64,000 nt of DNA from SB15 sp964639245 (GTDB lineage Bacteria; Chloroflexota; Anaerolineae; Aggregatilineales; J027), in the NCBI GenBank assembly GCA_964639245.1, contig CAZXCU010000003.1, forward strand, positions 1 through 64,000, given 5' to 3'. Made by a program: the position numbers and the translations under genes. The notes beneath the pieces are model-generated. The model worked only from the letters and a program-made list of their open reading frames with translations, was not told where the DNA came from and searched no databases. This document shows positions 16,664-24,747 of the stretch, one piece after another (within the stretch, counting starts at the first letter, position 1; each line of letters opens with the position of its first letter).

Positions 16664-18475
16664 ATGCAAGCAACTTTAGAACGACCTCAATCACAAACGA
16701 TGACCCATCCCCTTGTCACGCTGTTCATGGCGGTGATGGGGGTGGCATCGTTGATTTTTGCTCATCAGGTAGTGATGGGCTGGGTTGCGCTCGGACAACG
16801 CGCCAATATCAGCCGTGCCAATTTAAACATCAATGAAATTTTCGCGGCGGTCTTTGCCCTGTTGATTGGCTTGGGGGCGCTGCGAACCGCGTGGGGATTG
16901 GCGACCAATGAGCCAGTAGCGAACAAGTGGGCGCAGTGGATGGCCTTTATTTTTATCATCGCCGGCTTGGTGGTGGATAATTATGCCGTGCTGAGTGCGA
17001 CCCAGTACAGCGAATTTCTGGACAATTTTAGTTACCTGAATTTTTTTGTGGGGTTGGTGATTCTCGTGCCGGCGGTGTTCATCTATATGCAGGTGACACG
17101 CGGGCATGAACATACCCCCCTGCGCCAGATTAGCATTCAACTGGCGGAATCCCCCAGCGCGGGTGCGATTATCGGGTTTGTGGTGATTTTGATGGGCTTT
17201 AGCATGGCAACCCATCTCTTTTTAGAACCCACCTCGATTGCGTCCGTCCTCAGTAACAACGCTACCAAAGGCATCATGGCAATCGGCATCACCATTTTGA
17301 TGATTTCCGGCGAATTTGACCTCTCGGTGGGGTCGGTGCTGGGGGCAGCCTCCATGGTGTTCATGATTAGCATGACCGAAGGCACGATTTTCTATGAAGC
17401 GCAGTCGGTGGTAGTGTCGGCGGTCATTGCGCTGGCGGTGGCGAGTTTTCTCGGTTTTGTCAACGGGATGCTGCTCATTACCACGCGGATTCCGTCCTTC
17501 ATTGTGACTTTAGGGACACTTTTTGCTTATCGTGCGGTGGTGCTGGTGACAATCGCGGGCGGGCGGATTTTGCGCTACCGTGATTATTACAGCGAATTCC
17601 CCCAACTCTATATCAACCGCGTTTTCATCATTCTGCCCGTGCTGGTGGCGATTGTGACCGTTGCCTATCTCATTTATTACCTCACCCCGCAATATTTACG
17701 CCATTACCGCAAAATGCGCGAAGAAGATGCAAAGGGCAACAAACCCTTCGGCACGCTGATGATTGTTCTTTCGGCGGCGCGGCTGGTGGTGACGATTGCG
17801 CTGCTGGTGGTGGTGCTGGTCTGGTTGGGTTTGGTGGTGGCCTATCATGCCGAACGGCTCGATAACAATTTGCAGGTAGGCTTTTTTGATGTCGCCAACG
17901 GACGCTGGGCGTTTACGCTGGAAGATGTCACCGAACCGATTCGCCCGGTGCTGGATGAATTTACCGATCTGACCGGCATTGCCACTACTGTGAGCATCCC
18001 CCGCGATGCCAACTTCCGCATGGCGATTGTCTGGTGGATTGTGCTGGTCATCATTTTCCAGATTATTTTGATGAACACCCGCTATGGCAACTCGGTTTTT
18101 GCGGTGGGGGGGAACATCGGGGCTGCCCGCGCACAGGGGATTAACGCCAACCGCGTGAAAGTCCAGAACTTTGTGCTGACTTCGTTCCTGACCGGGGTCG
18201 CCGCCATTTTTGAAGTGGCGCGTAACCCCGGTGTTGACCCCTTGAAAGGTAACACTTGGGAACTGGAAGTGATTGCCATGACCGTGATTGGCGGAACGCT
18301 GCTCACAGGCGGTTATGGCAGCATCATCGGCACGATGTTAGGGGTGCTGATTTTCGGGATGCTGCAAACGGGCTTGGTGCTGGTGGGGATGGACTCGCGC
18401 ATGTTTCAGGGCGTGGTCGGCGCGATTATGATTATCGCGGTGATTCTGAACAACCTGTCCAAACGCAACCGCTAA
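16664..18475 (+). CDS. Sugar ABC transporter permease (long form)
   Basis: Inner-membrane permease of the BPD_transp_2 (ribose/xylose) family, 603 residues, against about 320-400 for RbsC or XylH. The core is clear: GEFDLSVGSVLGAASMVF at about 220, SFIVTLGTLFAYRAVVL at about 280, and NSVFAVGGNIGAARAQGINA to GGTLLTGGYGSIIGT at about 475-560. The extra length comes from an N-terminal portion with about four helices and from an insertion at about 325-460. The insertion contains a charged stretch (RHYRKMREEDAKGN), another helix and a soluble loop before the second half of the permease. It pairs with the ATPase and binding protein on either side. Confidence 0.88.
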   Translation: MQATLERPQSQTMTHPLVTLFMAVMGVASLIFAHQVVMGWVALGQRANISRANLNINEIFAAVFALLIGLGALRTAWGLATNEPVANKWAQWMAFIFIIAGLVVDNYAVLSATQYSEFLDNFSYLNFFVGLVILVPAVFIYMQVTRGHEHTPLRQISIQLAESPSAGAIIGFVVILMGFSMATHLFLEPTSIASVLSNNATKGIMAIGITILMISGEFDLSVGSVLGAASMVFMISMTEGTIFYEAQSVVVSAVIALAVASFLGFVNGMLLITTRIPSFIVTLGTLFAYRAVVLVTIAGGRILRYRDYYSEFPQLYINRVFIILPVLVAIVTVAYLIYYLTPQYLRHYRKMREEDAKGNKPFGTLMIVLSAARLVVTIALLVVVLVWLGLVVAYHAERLDNNLQVGFFDVANGRWAFTLEDVTEPIRPVLDEFTDLTGIATTVSIPRDANFRMAIVWWIVLVIIFQIILMNTRYGNSVFAVGGNIGAARAQGINANRVKVQNFVLTSFLTGVAAIFEVARNPGVDPLKGNTWELEVIAMTVIGGTLLTGGYGSIIGTMLGVLIFGMLQTGLVLVGMDSRMFQGVVGAIMIIAVILNNLSKRNR

Positions 18476-18499
18476 GATTTGGCATAGCAATAAACCTGT

Positions 18500-18526
18500 A
18501 CGGGCGTGGTCTGTGACCCGCCCTGT
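18500..18526. repeat. GTCTGTGACC palindrome
   Basis: ACGGGCGTGGTC-TGT-GACCCGCCCTGT, nearly palindromic around TGT, between permease and ATPase genes. Related copies are at 24020-24043 and, degraded, near 15178. Confidence 0.5.
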
Positions 18527-18664
18527 AACGGTTTGACACAATATGTCTCCCAAAAGAGGCGCATCTAACAACAGGTGCAGACAAGCAGTTGAAGAACTTT
18601 AATTTTTAATACGGATACACACCGCGAAAAGGCTATCCGTCCGAGTGTTCAGGATAAAAATTTT

Positions 18665-19444
18665 ATGGAACAACATTTGGTTGAAATGCGCGACATTCAT
18701 AAATATTTTGGCAATGTCAAAGCGCTGAGTGGGGTCAATTTCCACGTCGATAGGGGCGAAATTGTCGGGTTGTTGGGCGACAATGGCGCGGGCAAATCCA
18801 CCCTCATCAAAACGCTCACCGGGGTGTATACCCCCACCAAAGGCCAGATTTATTTTGAGGAAAAACCGGTCAGCATCGGTTCGCCGCAGGTAGCGCGTGA
18901 ATTGGGCATTGAAACGGTCTATCAAGACTTTGCCCTTGTGCCATTGATGAGCATTGCGCGGAATTTCTGGCTGGGGCGCGAACCAACCCGTCGATTCGGG
19001 CCTTTCCAACTGCTGGATTTGAAGAAAATGGCGGAAGAATCCCGTACCGCCCTGCTGGATGTGGGGATTCACATCCGTAACGCCGATGAGGAAGTCGGAA
19101 AGATGTCCGGCGGGGAACGGCAATCTATTGCCATCGGACGGGCGGTCTATTTTGGCAAAAAACTCCTCATTCTGGACGAACCGACCTCTGCCCTGTCGGT
19201 AGGCGAAACACGCAAGGTGATTGAATATACCCGCGCTGCCAAAGCCAAAGGGATGGGCGTAATTTTCATTTCACACAATATCGGGCAAATTCATGACGTG
19301 GCAGACCGCTTCACTATCATCAGTCACGGGCGCAAGGTGGGTGATTTCCGTAAACAGGATGTGTCCGAAGAAGAAGTGGCGGATATGGTCATGCACGGCG
19401 AACTGCCGGAACGTCTGCGGCTGGTCAGCGCTGAGGAAGAATAA
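18665..19444 (+). CDS. Sugar ABC transporter ATP-binding protein
   Basis: Single nucleotide-binding domain of 259 residues that powers the adjacent permease. Walker A GDNGAGKST at about 39-47, Q-loop VYQDFALVP, signature MSGGERQSIAIGRAV at about 146, Walker B LLILDEPTSAL at about 168-178 and the switch His in IFISHN are all present. RbsA and XylG have two fused ATPase domains; this protein has one and presumably works as a homodimer, as known for FrcA-like transporters. Confidence 0.92.
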   Translation: MEQHLVEMRDIHKYFGNVKALSGVNFHVDRGEIVGLLGDNGAGKSTLIKTLTGVYTPTKGQIYFEEKPVSIGSPQVARELGIETVYQDFALVPLMSIARNFWLGREPTRRFGPFQLLDLKKMAEESRTALLDVGIHIRNADEEVGKMSGGERQSIAIGRAVYFGKKLLILDEPTSALSVGETRKVIEYTRAAKAKGMGVIFISHNIGQIHDVADRFTIISHGRKVGDFRKQDVSEEEVADMVMHGELPERLRLVSAEEE

Positions 19445-19447
19445 ATC

Positions 19448-20629
19448 ATGCAACGGTTCAATATAAAATGGAGCTTGCTGCTCCTCTTGGTACTTATTAT
19501 TTTGGTGGTCAGTGCGTGTGACCGGGTGGGACGTGCGCCGGAGGATTTGGATGTTACCCCCACGCTAACCCCGACTCCCACCTTTACCCCCAGCCCTAGC
19601 CCGACTCCGCTCCCTGAAGGGGTCAGCGAAGAACCTGCCGCCCTGACGGGGGTTGAAGCGCAGTTGGCGACGATTCTGGCAGAAGTGCCAGATACAGTCA
19701 CCGCCGGGGCCGTGCAGTGGCGCAAGGACAATGCACGCGGAGTCGAAACCCCTGTCAATATCCAGAACGGGGTGGCGGGCAAGGTCTTTTTTACCGAGCA
19801 AATCGGCGGGCAGGCCAATGTCACCTTCGGCGTATTTAACAGCGCGGACGATGCCAAAGCCCACTTTGATAGAATGTTTGGCATCCGCGAATCGGTGGCG
19901 GTGGGCAACCCCAACCAGAATTTCCCCGCGCCCAATATGTTCGGGTCGGGCTTGTACGGCTCTTACGCCCTGATGCAGGTGCAGGAAATTTATTTTGTCG
20001 AAGTCTATGTTGAAGCCTTCTCCAGCACTTCCGGCAATCCACTCGTTCCGTTGGCACAACAGGCATTGAATCTGCTCGAAGCAGGTATTACCACCTTTGC
20101 CACCCCCGACACCAAACCGCAGCAGGTCGAAGCGATTATTGCCGCCCTGCCGGATGAAATTCAGGCGGGGGATGTGACTTGGGCGCGGCGGGTGACCCGT
20201 GACCCCGAAATTTTGACCGAAATTCCCGACGGACGCGGTGCGAAAATTTTGTACCAGACCGACGGCGCGGATTTATATGTGACCTATCTCGTGTTCGATT
20301 CAGCAGAAGCCATGACCGCCTACTACAATGCCCGTCTGGCAGCCCAGCGCGAAGGGGCATTGAGTTACAGTGTGTCCGGTGGGTCAGAAGAATCCGAGTT
20401 GCCTGCGCCGAATACCTTTGCCAGCAGTCAACTCATCGCCTCGGCAGGGCTTTTACAGGTCAACGGAACATCGCTGGTCGAAGTGGAAATGACCTCCGAA
20501 ATTCCGAATGAGTCGCTGCCAGCCTTTGCTGCGGAGGCGGTCAAGGTATTGGAGGCGGTAGGGGAGGCGGCTCCGGTAGAAGCTGAACCCGAAGCGACGG
20601 CTGAAGCCACCGAAGAGGCGGGGGGATAA
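19448..20629 (+). CDS. Lipoprotein with two repeated domains, linked to the transporter
   Basis: A 393-residue predicted lipoprotein. The lipobox LVVSAC places the lipidated Cys at residue 24, followed by a Thr/Pro-rich tether (LTPTPTFTPSPSPTP). Two homologous segments follow, each of about 140 residues, with parallel phrases such as AGAVQWRKD and AGDVTWARR, TFGVFNSADDAKAHF and TYLVFDSAEAMTAYY, FPAPNMFGS and LPAPNTFAS. The C-terminus is Ala/Glu-rich. It starts three bases after the ATPase gene, so it belongs to the transport operon. I do not recognise the domain; a surface-attached accessory of sugar uptake is a guess. Confidence 0.8.
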   Translation: MQRFNIKWSLLLLLVLIILVVSACDRVGRAPEDLDVTPTLTPTPTFTPSPSPTPLPEGVSEEPAALTGVEAQLATILAEVPDTVTAGAVQWRKDNARGVETPVNIQNGVAGKVFFTEQIGGQANVTFGVFNSADDAKAHFDRMFGIRESVAVGNPNQNFPAPNMFGSGLYGSYALMQVQEIYFVEVYVEAFSSTSGNPLVPLAQQALNLLEAGITTFATPDTKPQQVEAIIAALPDEIQAGDVTWARRVTRDPEILTEIPDGRGAKILYQTDGADLYVTYLVFDSAEAMTAYYNARLAAQREGALSYSVSGGSEESELPAPNTFASSQLIASAGLLQVNGTSLVEVEMTSEIPNESLPAFAAEAVKVLEAVGEAAPVEAEPEATAEATEEAGG

Positions 20630-20635
20630 ACAGCC

Positions 20636-20722
20636 ATCCCTAACCCCACCCTTTGTCCCTCCCCACATTGTAGGGAGGGAAACATACACCCTTCCTCTGT
20701 GTTACGGGGGAAGGGATGGGGG
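20636..20722. repeat. GC-rich palindromic intergenic repeat
   Basis: Two hairpins, GTCCCTCCCCACATTGTAG followed by GGAGGGAAAC, and CCCTTCCTCTGTGTTACGGG followed by GGAAGGG, between two convergent genes. Same class as the repeats at 9117, 50210 and within 54736-58599. Confidence 0.6.
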
Positions 20723-20731
20723 GTCTCCGCG

Positions 20732-20923
20732 TTAAAAATCCTTATCGAGGGCGCTTCGCAGCCACAAATCGAAGGCAATCAGGGTCAGCACATAGCCGAC
20801 AATCAAGGCGATGGTCACGGCGGAATTGGACAACTGGGTGAAAAACAGCAGTCCCAGTAAAATGAGCGTTAAAACAATGCGTACCTGCCAGCGTTCGCTG
20901 AGGTTATGGTCCTGGGGAATCAT
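20732..20923 (-). CDS. Small two-helix membrane protein
   Basis: A 63-residue protein with a charged N-terminus (MIPQDHNLSERWQVR), one helix (IVLTLILLGLLFFTQL) and a second (VTIALIVGYVLTLIAFDLWL), ending in a charged tail. Its start is preceded by a GGAAG element (AGGAAGCCGGGC). Function unknown. Confidence 0.5.
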   Translation of the reverse strand: MIPQDHNLSERWQVRIVLTLILLGLLFFTQLSNSAVTIALIVGYVLTLIAFDLWLRSALDKDF

Positions 20924-21040
20924 GCCCGGCTTCCTTTCGATACAACAATGCCGTCTAATAACAGCCTACTTAAGAAAGTAATCGGAAGGAAGTTTCTTTT
21001 GACACAAAAACGGTAGACAAAAAGTAAGTAAGGAGAGACG

Positions 21041-21799
21041 ATGCTAACAGACAAAATTGCCCTTGTCACGGGTGGAATTGGCGATTTAGGCCATGCGATG
21101 GCAGTGCAGTTGGCGCAAGCGGGCGCAACCGTCGTCCTCTGGGATTTACCCGACGCACAAGCCGCAGCCCTCCGCCTGAGCGTGCTTCAAGGCCGCAGCC
21201 TATATCAGCAGGTTGATGTCAGCCAACGCGCACAGGTCGATTCAGCGATTCAAGCGATTTTAAAAGAATTTGGTAGTTTGGATATTGTCTGCTCCAATGC
21301 AGGGATTGTGAACTCGGCCCCCTTCCTACAAATCAGCCAAGAAAATTGGCAAAAGCACCTCGATATTAATTTGACAGGCTGTTTTAACGTGGGGCAGGCG
21401 GCGGCGCGGGTGATGGTTGAACAGGGCATCAAGGGCAAAATCATTTTTACCTCTAGCTGGGTCGCCCAGATCCCTTGGCCTGAAATTACCGCCTACACGG
21501 TTAGCAAAGCGGGTGTGAATATGCTGGTCAAACAGATGGCACGCGAATTAGCGGTGTATGGCATCACGGTCAATGCGGTTGCGCCGGGTATCGTCAAGGC
21601 GGGCTTGGCGGGCAAACAATTGGTCGAAGAACCCCAATATGCAGCGCGGGTTGCCAGAGTCATTCCCTTGGGCGAACCCGGCACCCCGCAGGAAATCGCG
21701 CAGGCGGTGGTGTACCTTGCCAGTCCGCACGCCGATTACATGACCGGTTCGATTTTAACGCTGGACGGGGGCTGCTCGCTGTTCCAATTTGATTCATAG
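21041..21799 (+). CDS. SDR-family oxidoreductase
   Basis: Classical short-chain dehydrogenase/reductase, 252 residues, NAD(P)-dependent. TGGIGDLGHAMA binds the cofactor, SNAGIV is at about 87, the catalytic Ser lies in FTSSWVAQIP and the YTVSKAG pair (Tyr/Lys) is at about 154-158, with NAVAPGIVKAG after it. TGSILTLDGG is the family C-terminal motif. The RBS GGAGAG is 6 bases upstream. Substrate unknown. Confidence 0.92.
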   Translation: MLTDKIALVTGGIGDLGHAMAVQLAQAGATVVLWDLPDAQAAALRLSVLQGRSLYQQVDVSQRAQVDSAIQAILKEFGSLDIVCSNAGIVNSAPFLQISQENWQKHLDINLTGCFNVGQAAARVMVEQGIKGKIIFTSSWVAQIPWPEITAYTVSKAGVNMLVKQMARELAVYGITVNAVAPGIVKAGLAGKQLVEEPQYAARVARVIPLGEPGTPQEIAQAVVYLASPHADYMTGSILTLDGGCSLFQFDS

Positions 21800-22034
21800 C
21801 CACAACGATTTTTCGAAATCGGGAACAGCCTGAATCTTATCCTACACAGTGGCTAAGTTACGATAAAATTGTTAAGGAATTATAGTGAGACTTTTACTAT
21901 TTTTTTACTGTTCAAATGAATAAACTACATCTATATTAATGTGCATGGTGTAGAAGTCTCAACAACTTGGCTACAAAATCTACCGCGCCCCATTGCGGAT
22001 TATCAAACGCTTCGTTGATTGAGGTTCTTCTAAT

Positions 22035-22436
22035 TTGCCAGTTTCAGTTCAATGGTATCTTGAGCCATATATTTTGCAGTCCGTCTATTCTGACCATACC
22101 TCCATACAAGACATCCTAAATGCGGTAGAAATTAGCAATCGCTTGACTCAGGATGCTCCCCACGGCATTTATCTACTGGTCGATTTTGCTTTAGCGGAGT
22201 CTTTCCCGACCAATTTTCGAGAACTTCGCACGGTTACTTCCCAGAATGTCAACCCCAAAATTCGTTTGCGGCTTGTGTATGGGCGTAACGAGTTGGTGAA
22301 TCTCATTGCCAACACATTTGCCCGTGCTTTTGGGGTGAGCGTGCATTTCTTTGATGAACTCGCCGATGCGCTTGACTGGCTTAAACTTCACGATCCCGCG
22401 CTCGTCCCTCTGTTAAATAACCGGAGAATGATTTAG
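22035..22436 (+). CDS. SpoIIAA/STAS-like small protein (copy 1)
   Basis: A 133-residue protein, first of three tandem paralogues. Family pattern: QWYLEPYILQSVYS at the start, IYLLVDFALAESFPTNFREL in the middle, then RLRLVYGRNELV, FARAFGVSVHFFDELADALD and WLKLHDPALVPLL. The alternating hydrophobic strands and helices suggest a STAS-like alpha/beta fold, but I cannot prove it. No ATG is available; the TTG at 22035 gives the same N-terminus as the paralogues, with GAGG upstream. Confidence 0.65.
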   Translation: MPVSVQWYLEPYILQSVYSDHTSIQDILNAVEISNRLTQDAPHGIYLLVDFALAESFPTNFRELRTVTSQNVNPKIRLRLVYGRNELVNLIANTFARAFGVSVHFFDELADALDWLKLHDPALVPLLNNRRMI

Positions 22437-22464
22437 CAAATTTTGTTCAAACATTATACAAACA

Positions 22465-22493
22465 TTGCACACACCTAAAATAAACTCTATACT
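22465..22493 (+). promoter_or_regulatory. Sigma70-like promoter before STAS-like copy 2
   Basis: TTGCAC at 22465-22470, a 17-base spacer and TATACT at 22488-22493. The start codon is about 26 bases after the -10 element, so the second copy has its own promoter. Confidence 0.7.
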
Positions 22494-22518
22494 CTGTACA
22501 GATGGTTGAGGTGTGGTC

Positions 22519-22911
22519 ATGTTTGCAGTGGAATGGTATGTTGAACCGCATGTTTTGCAACTCCGCTACTCTGAAGATGTCACGCTTGAGGAAATTGAGC
22601 AGGCACATCTTCGGATTCAACATTTAACCGCGTATCTTTCCCACAAGGTCTATTTAATGGTCGATATGAACGCGGTTGGACACTTCCCGTTTAATGTGCG
22701 GGCGCTGGGGCAAATCTATAAACAAGAGCGTCTCAAACAGATTGGCGCTCGTTTGGTGATTGGGCAAAGCGGGTCACTGCGTATCCTTGTGACACACCTC
22801 AGCCGTGTCGTGAACATTGAGTGTCATTTTTTTGAAACCTATGAGGACGCTGCAAGCTGGCTCTGCCAATCGGATGAGAAAATTGCCCAAAAATTAGAAA
22901 TTTGCCGCTAA
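22519..22911 (+). CDS. SpoIIAA/STAS-like small protein (copy 2)
   Basis: A 130-residue paralogue. It reads FAVEWYVEPHVLQLRYSEDV, VYLMVDMNAVGHFPFNVRAL, RLVIGQSGSLRILVTHLSRV and CHFFETYEDAASWL at the same positions as copies 1 and 3. ATG at 22519 is used; a GTG two codons upstream is possible. Spacing to the neighbours (82 and 165 bases) and separate promoter suggest independent expression of each copy. Confidence 0.65.
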   Translation: MFAVEWYVEPHVLQLRYSEDVTLEEIEQAHLRIQHLTAYLSHKVYLMVDMNAVGHFPFNVRALGQIYKQERLKQIGARLVIGQSGSLRILVTHLSRVVNIECHFFETYEDAASWLCQSDEKIAQKLEICR

Positions 22912-23076
22912 TCTCTTGCAATAACGCGCTTTAGGTGCAATATTTTTCTATGGGAGACAGTCTGTATAGGCTGTAATGGATAAAACAATGAGGTTGCTAA
23001 CGCTCCTTGTGGAAGAGGGTGAGGGGGGGAATGATTTGTGGCATAATTTATCATTTCGCGCCTAAAGGACAACTTC

Positions 23077-23481
23077 ATGCCCTCTCGGATTGAATGGTAC
23101 TATGAACCACGCCTGCTGCTCGTGACTCATGCTGGCGAAGTGCGCGTGGAAGATATAAAAGGTGTTTTTAGCCAAGCCTATCTCCTTGCAGAACCGCAGC
23201 CTAAAAGCGTCTATGTGCTGATTGACATGGAAAAAGTCGAAATTTTCCCGGTCAATATGCGCGAATTTTTCTACCTCTACCGTCAATTTGACTCTCCGAA
23301 ATTAGGACTACGGCTCATCTGCGGGAGAAATTCAATGGTGTCCACCATCATGAGTGTTTTTGCCCGGATGGTCGGCTTAAGAATCCGTTTTTTTGATGCC
23401 ATCCCTCAAGCTATCGAATGGCTGCGTGAAAATGACGCGGAAATGGCTCAATTTTTAAACGAGACATTGGCAGAGTCTTAG
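23077..23481 (+). CDS. SpoIIAA/STAS-like small protein (copy 3)
   Basis: A 134-residue paralogue with RIEWYYEPRLLLVTHAGEVR, VYVLIDMEKVEIFPVNMREF, LRLICGRNSMVSTIMSVFAR, MVGLRIRFFDAIPQAIEWL. The RBS AAGGA precedes the ATG. The fourth relative is at 40339-40761 and the fifth is the N-terminal domain of the protein at 50283-51494. Function unknown; a regulatory sensor or anti-sigma-antagonist-like role would fit a STAS fold (inference). Confidence 0.68.
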   Translation: MPSRIEWYYEPRLLLVTHAGEVRVEDIKGVFSQAYLLAEPQPKSVYVLIDMEKVEIFPVNMREFFYLYRQFDSPKLGLRLICGRNSMVSTIMSVFARMVGLRIRFFDAIPQAIEWLRENDAEMAQFLNETLAES

Positions 23482-23554
23482 AATCGCCTATGCTTTGTAG
23501 CCGGGTGATTTGCTGAGGGTTACAATGGGTGTAAACACAGGAGCATCTTAGAAC

Positions 23555-23980
23555 ATGGACAAACAAACACTCATCAATGCTTTAAACGATGATTTAGCTG
23601 GCGAACTCCAAGCGATTATTCAATACCTGACCTATTCCGCCAAAGTCACCGGCCCCTACCGTCCTCAGTTGGTGCAATTTATGCAAGCCGAAATTGCCGA
23701 TGAAATGCTGCACGCCCAATTTTTAGCGGGTAAAATCGCTGCGCTCGGCGGTAATCCGACCACCCAACCGCACCCCGTCCCCGAAGCCAGCACCGCCAAA
23801 GAGATGCTGCAAGCCATTCTTGCGGCAGAACAAAAAGCCGTGGTGGGCTACACCGAACGGGCAAAAATGGCGGAAGCCTTTGGCGACAAGGGCTTGATGG
23901 TGCAGTTGGAGGATATGGTACGCGATGAATCGGGGCATTCCGAAGAAACCGCCAAGCTCCTCATGAACTGGGAACAATAA
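23555..23980 (+). CDS. Ferritin-like di-iron protein (bacterioferritin/Dps-related)
   Basis: A 141-residue four-helix protein. Helix A has GELQAIIQYLTYS with the ligand Glu, helix B MQAEIADEMLHAQFLAGKIA with an ExxH pair, helix C ILAAEQKAVVGYTERAKMA with a further Glu, and helix D LEDMVRDESGHSEETAK with another ExxxH-type set. The di-iron ligand set therefore looks complete. It is shorter than bacterioferritin (about 155-160) and lacks the heme-binding Met region I would expect, so iron storage or oxidative protection by a bacterioferritin-like relative is likely. Confidence 0.82.
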   Translation: MDKQTLINALNDDLAGELQAIIQYLTYSAKVTGPYRPQLVQFMQAEIADEMLHAQFLAGKIAALGGNPTTQPHPVPEASTAKEMLQAILAAEQKAVVGYTERAKMAEAFGDKGLMVQLEDMVRDESGHSEETAKLLMNWEQ

Positions 23981-24019
23981 CCCGCCAGCCCATTTGGATG
24001 GAAGTCTTTCAATCATTGT

Positions 24020-24043
24020 ATGGGTGGGTCTGTGACCCATCCC
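24020..24043. repeat. GTCTGTGACC palindrome
   Basis: ATGGGTGGGTC-TGT-GACCCATCCC; the inner TGGGTC/GACCCA arms are perfect around TGT. It lies 40 bases after the ferritin-like gene with no T run. Compare 18500-18526. Confidence 0.5.
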
Positions 24044-24085
24044 CTGCCTATCTCGACGGAAAGTTGCCCAAAATCGGAACATTTA

Positions 24086-24094
24086 TGCTATACT
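24086..24094 (+). promoter_or_regulatory. Extended -10 promoter before the XRE gene
   Basis: TGCTATACT gives an extended -10 (TGn plus TATACT at 24089-24094). A TTGCCC lies 19 bases further upstream, a long spacing. It is 29 bases from the ATG. Confidence 0.45.
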
Positions 24095-24122
24095 GAAGGG
24101 GCAAAAAGAAATTGACGATGCC

Positions 24123-24467
24123 ATGAATGTTACAGCCGAACGGATACGCGAACTTCGCATTGAAAATCATCTCACGCAGCTTGAACTTGCCCAGCGTGCC
24201 GATTTAGAACGCAAAGCCATCAGCCGATATGAAAGTGGTTTGAACATCCCCGGCGGCAGAGCCTTAGCAAAATTGGCTGAAATTTTTGGCGTGTCTGCCG
24301 ATTATCTCTTGGGTTTGGTGGATGACCGTGGCCCCGCTTCCATGTCGGACTTGTCGCCCTTAGAACGTGAAGCAGTTTTGGCGCTGCGTTTGGCGCGTTC
24401 CGATGACCAGCGCCGCCGATTGTTGGATGCGCTAAAACGGGCTTCTGCATCCGTCGATAAACCGTAA
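24123..24467 (+). CDS. XRE-family helix-turn-helix regulator
   Basis: A 114-residue DNA-binding protein. The HTH_3 domain spans about 3-62: ERIRELRIENHLTQLELAQ, then ISRYESGLNIPGGRALAKLA and FGVSADYLLGL. The remaining 50 residues are helical (PLEREAVLALRLARSDDQRR) and may form the dimer or partner surface. No adjacent toxin or phage gene is present. It converges with, and may overlap, the small minus-strand gene that follows. Confidence 0.85.
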   Translation: MNVTAERIRELRIENHLTQLELAQRADLERKAISRYESGLNIPGGRALAKLAEIFGVSADYLLGLVDDRGPASMSDLSPLEREAVLALRLARSDDQRRRLLDALKRASASVDKP

Positions 24468-24580
24468 AGTTCATCCTCTACCAGCCATTGGCGGATAAAT
24501 TGAATCAAGGTGAACTGCGCCCGTTCATCGTGTGAACGCAGCAGGGCAATGAGTTCCCGTTCTTCCTGACTCAACGACAT
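24302..24580 (-). CDS. Possible small helical protein converging on the XRE gene
   Basis: From the ATG at 24580 the frame reads MSLSQEERELIALLRSHDER, then FTLIQFIRQWLVEDEL, a plausible helical protein outside the overlap. The last 55 codons lie antisense to the XRE gene and are Ser/Lys/Arg-rich, as an antisense shadow would be. AAAGG precedes the start and an inverted repeat lies 33 bases upstream. Only the first 40 residues look real, so this is uncertain. Confidence 0.35.
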   Translation of the reverse strand: MSLSQEERELIALLRSHDERAQFTLIQFIRQWLVEDELYGLSTDAEARFSASNNRRRWSSERAKRSAKTASRSKGDKSDMEAGPRSSTKPKR

Positions 24581-24612
24581 CACCACATTCCTTTTTACTC
24601 TGGAATTATCGT

Positions 24613-24631
24613 AGAACATATTTTCTGTTCT
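24613..24631. promoter_or_regulatory. Inverted repeat, candidate operator
   Basis: AGAACA (24613-24618) and TGTTCT (24626-24631), a perfect 6-bp inverted repeat with a 7-base centre, upstream of the small minus-strand frame and next to an XRE regulator gene. It could be an operator for that regulator or a LexA-like box; neither is shown. Confidence 0.35.
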
Positions 24632-24747
24632 CGCAAGCGAATAAAGGGTTGTAAGTGCGTTAGAAGTTGGTTTTGGCAGGTCAAAAAGAACACCAACTTT
24701 TTTCGTCAGGCGGATGAACACCCGATGGTTTCACGAAATCCTGAATT

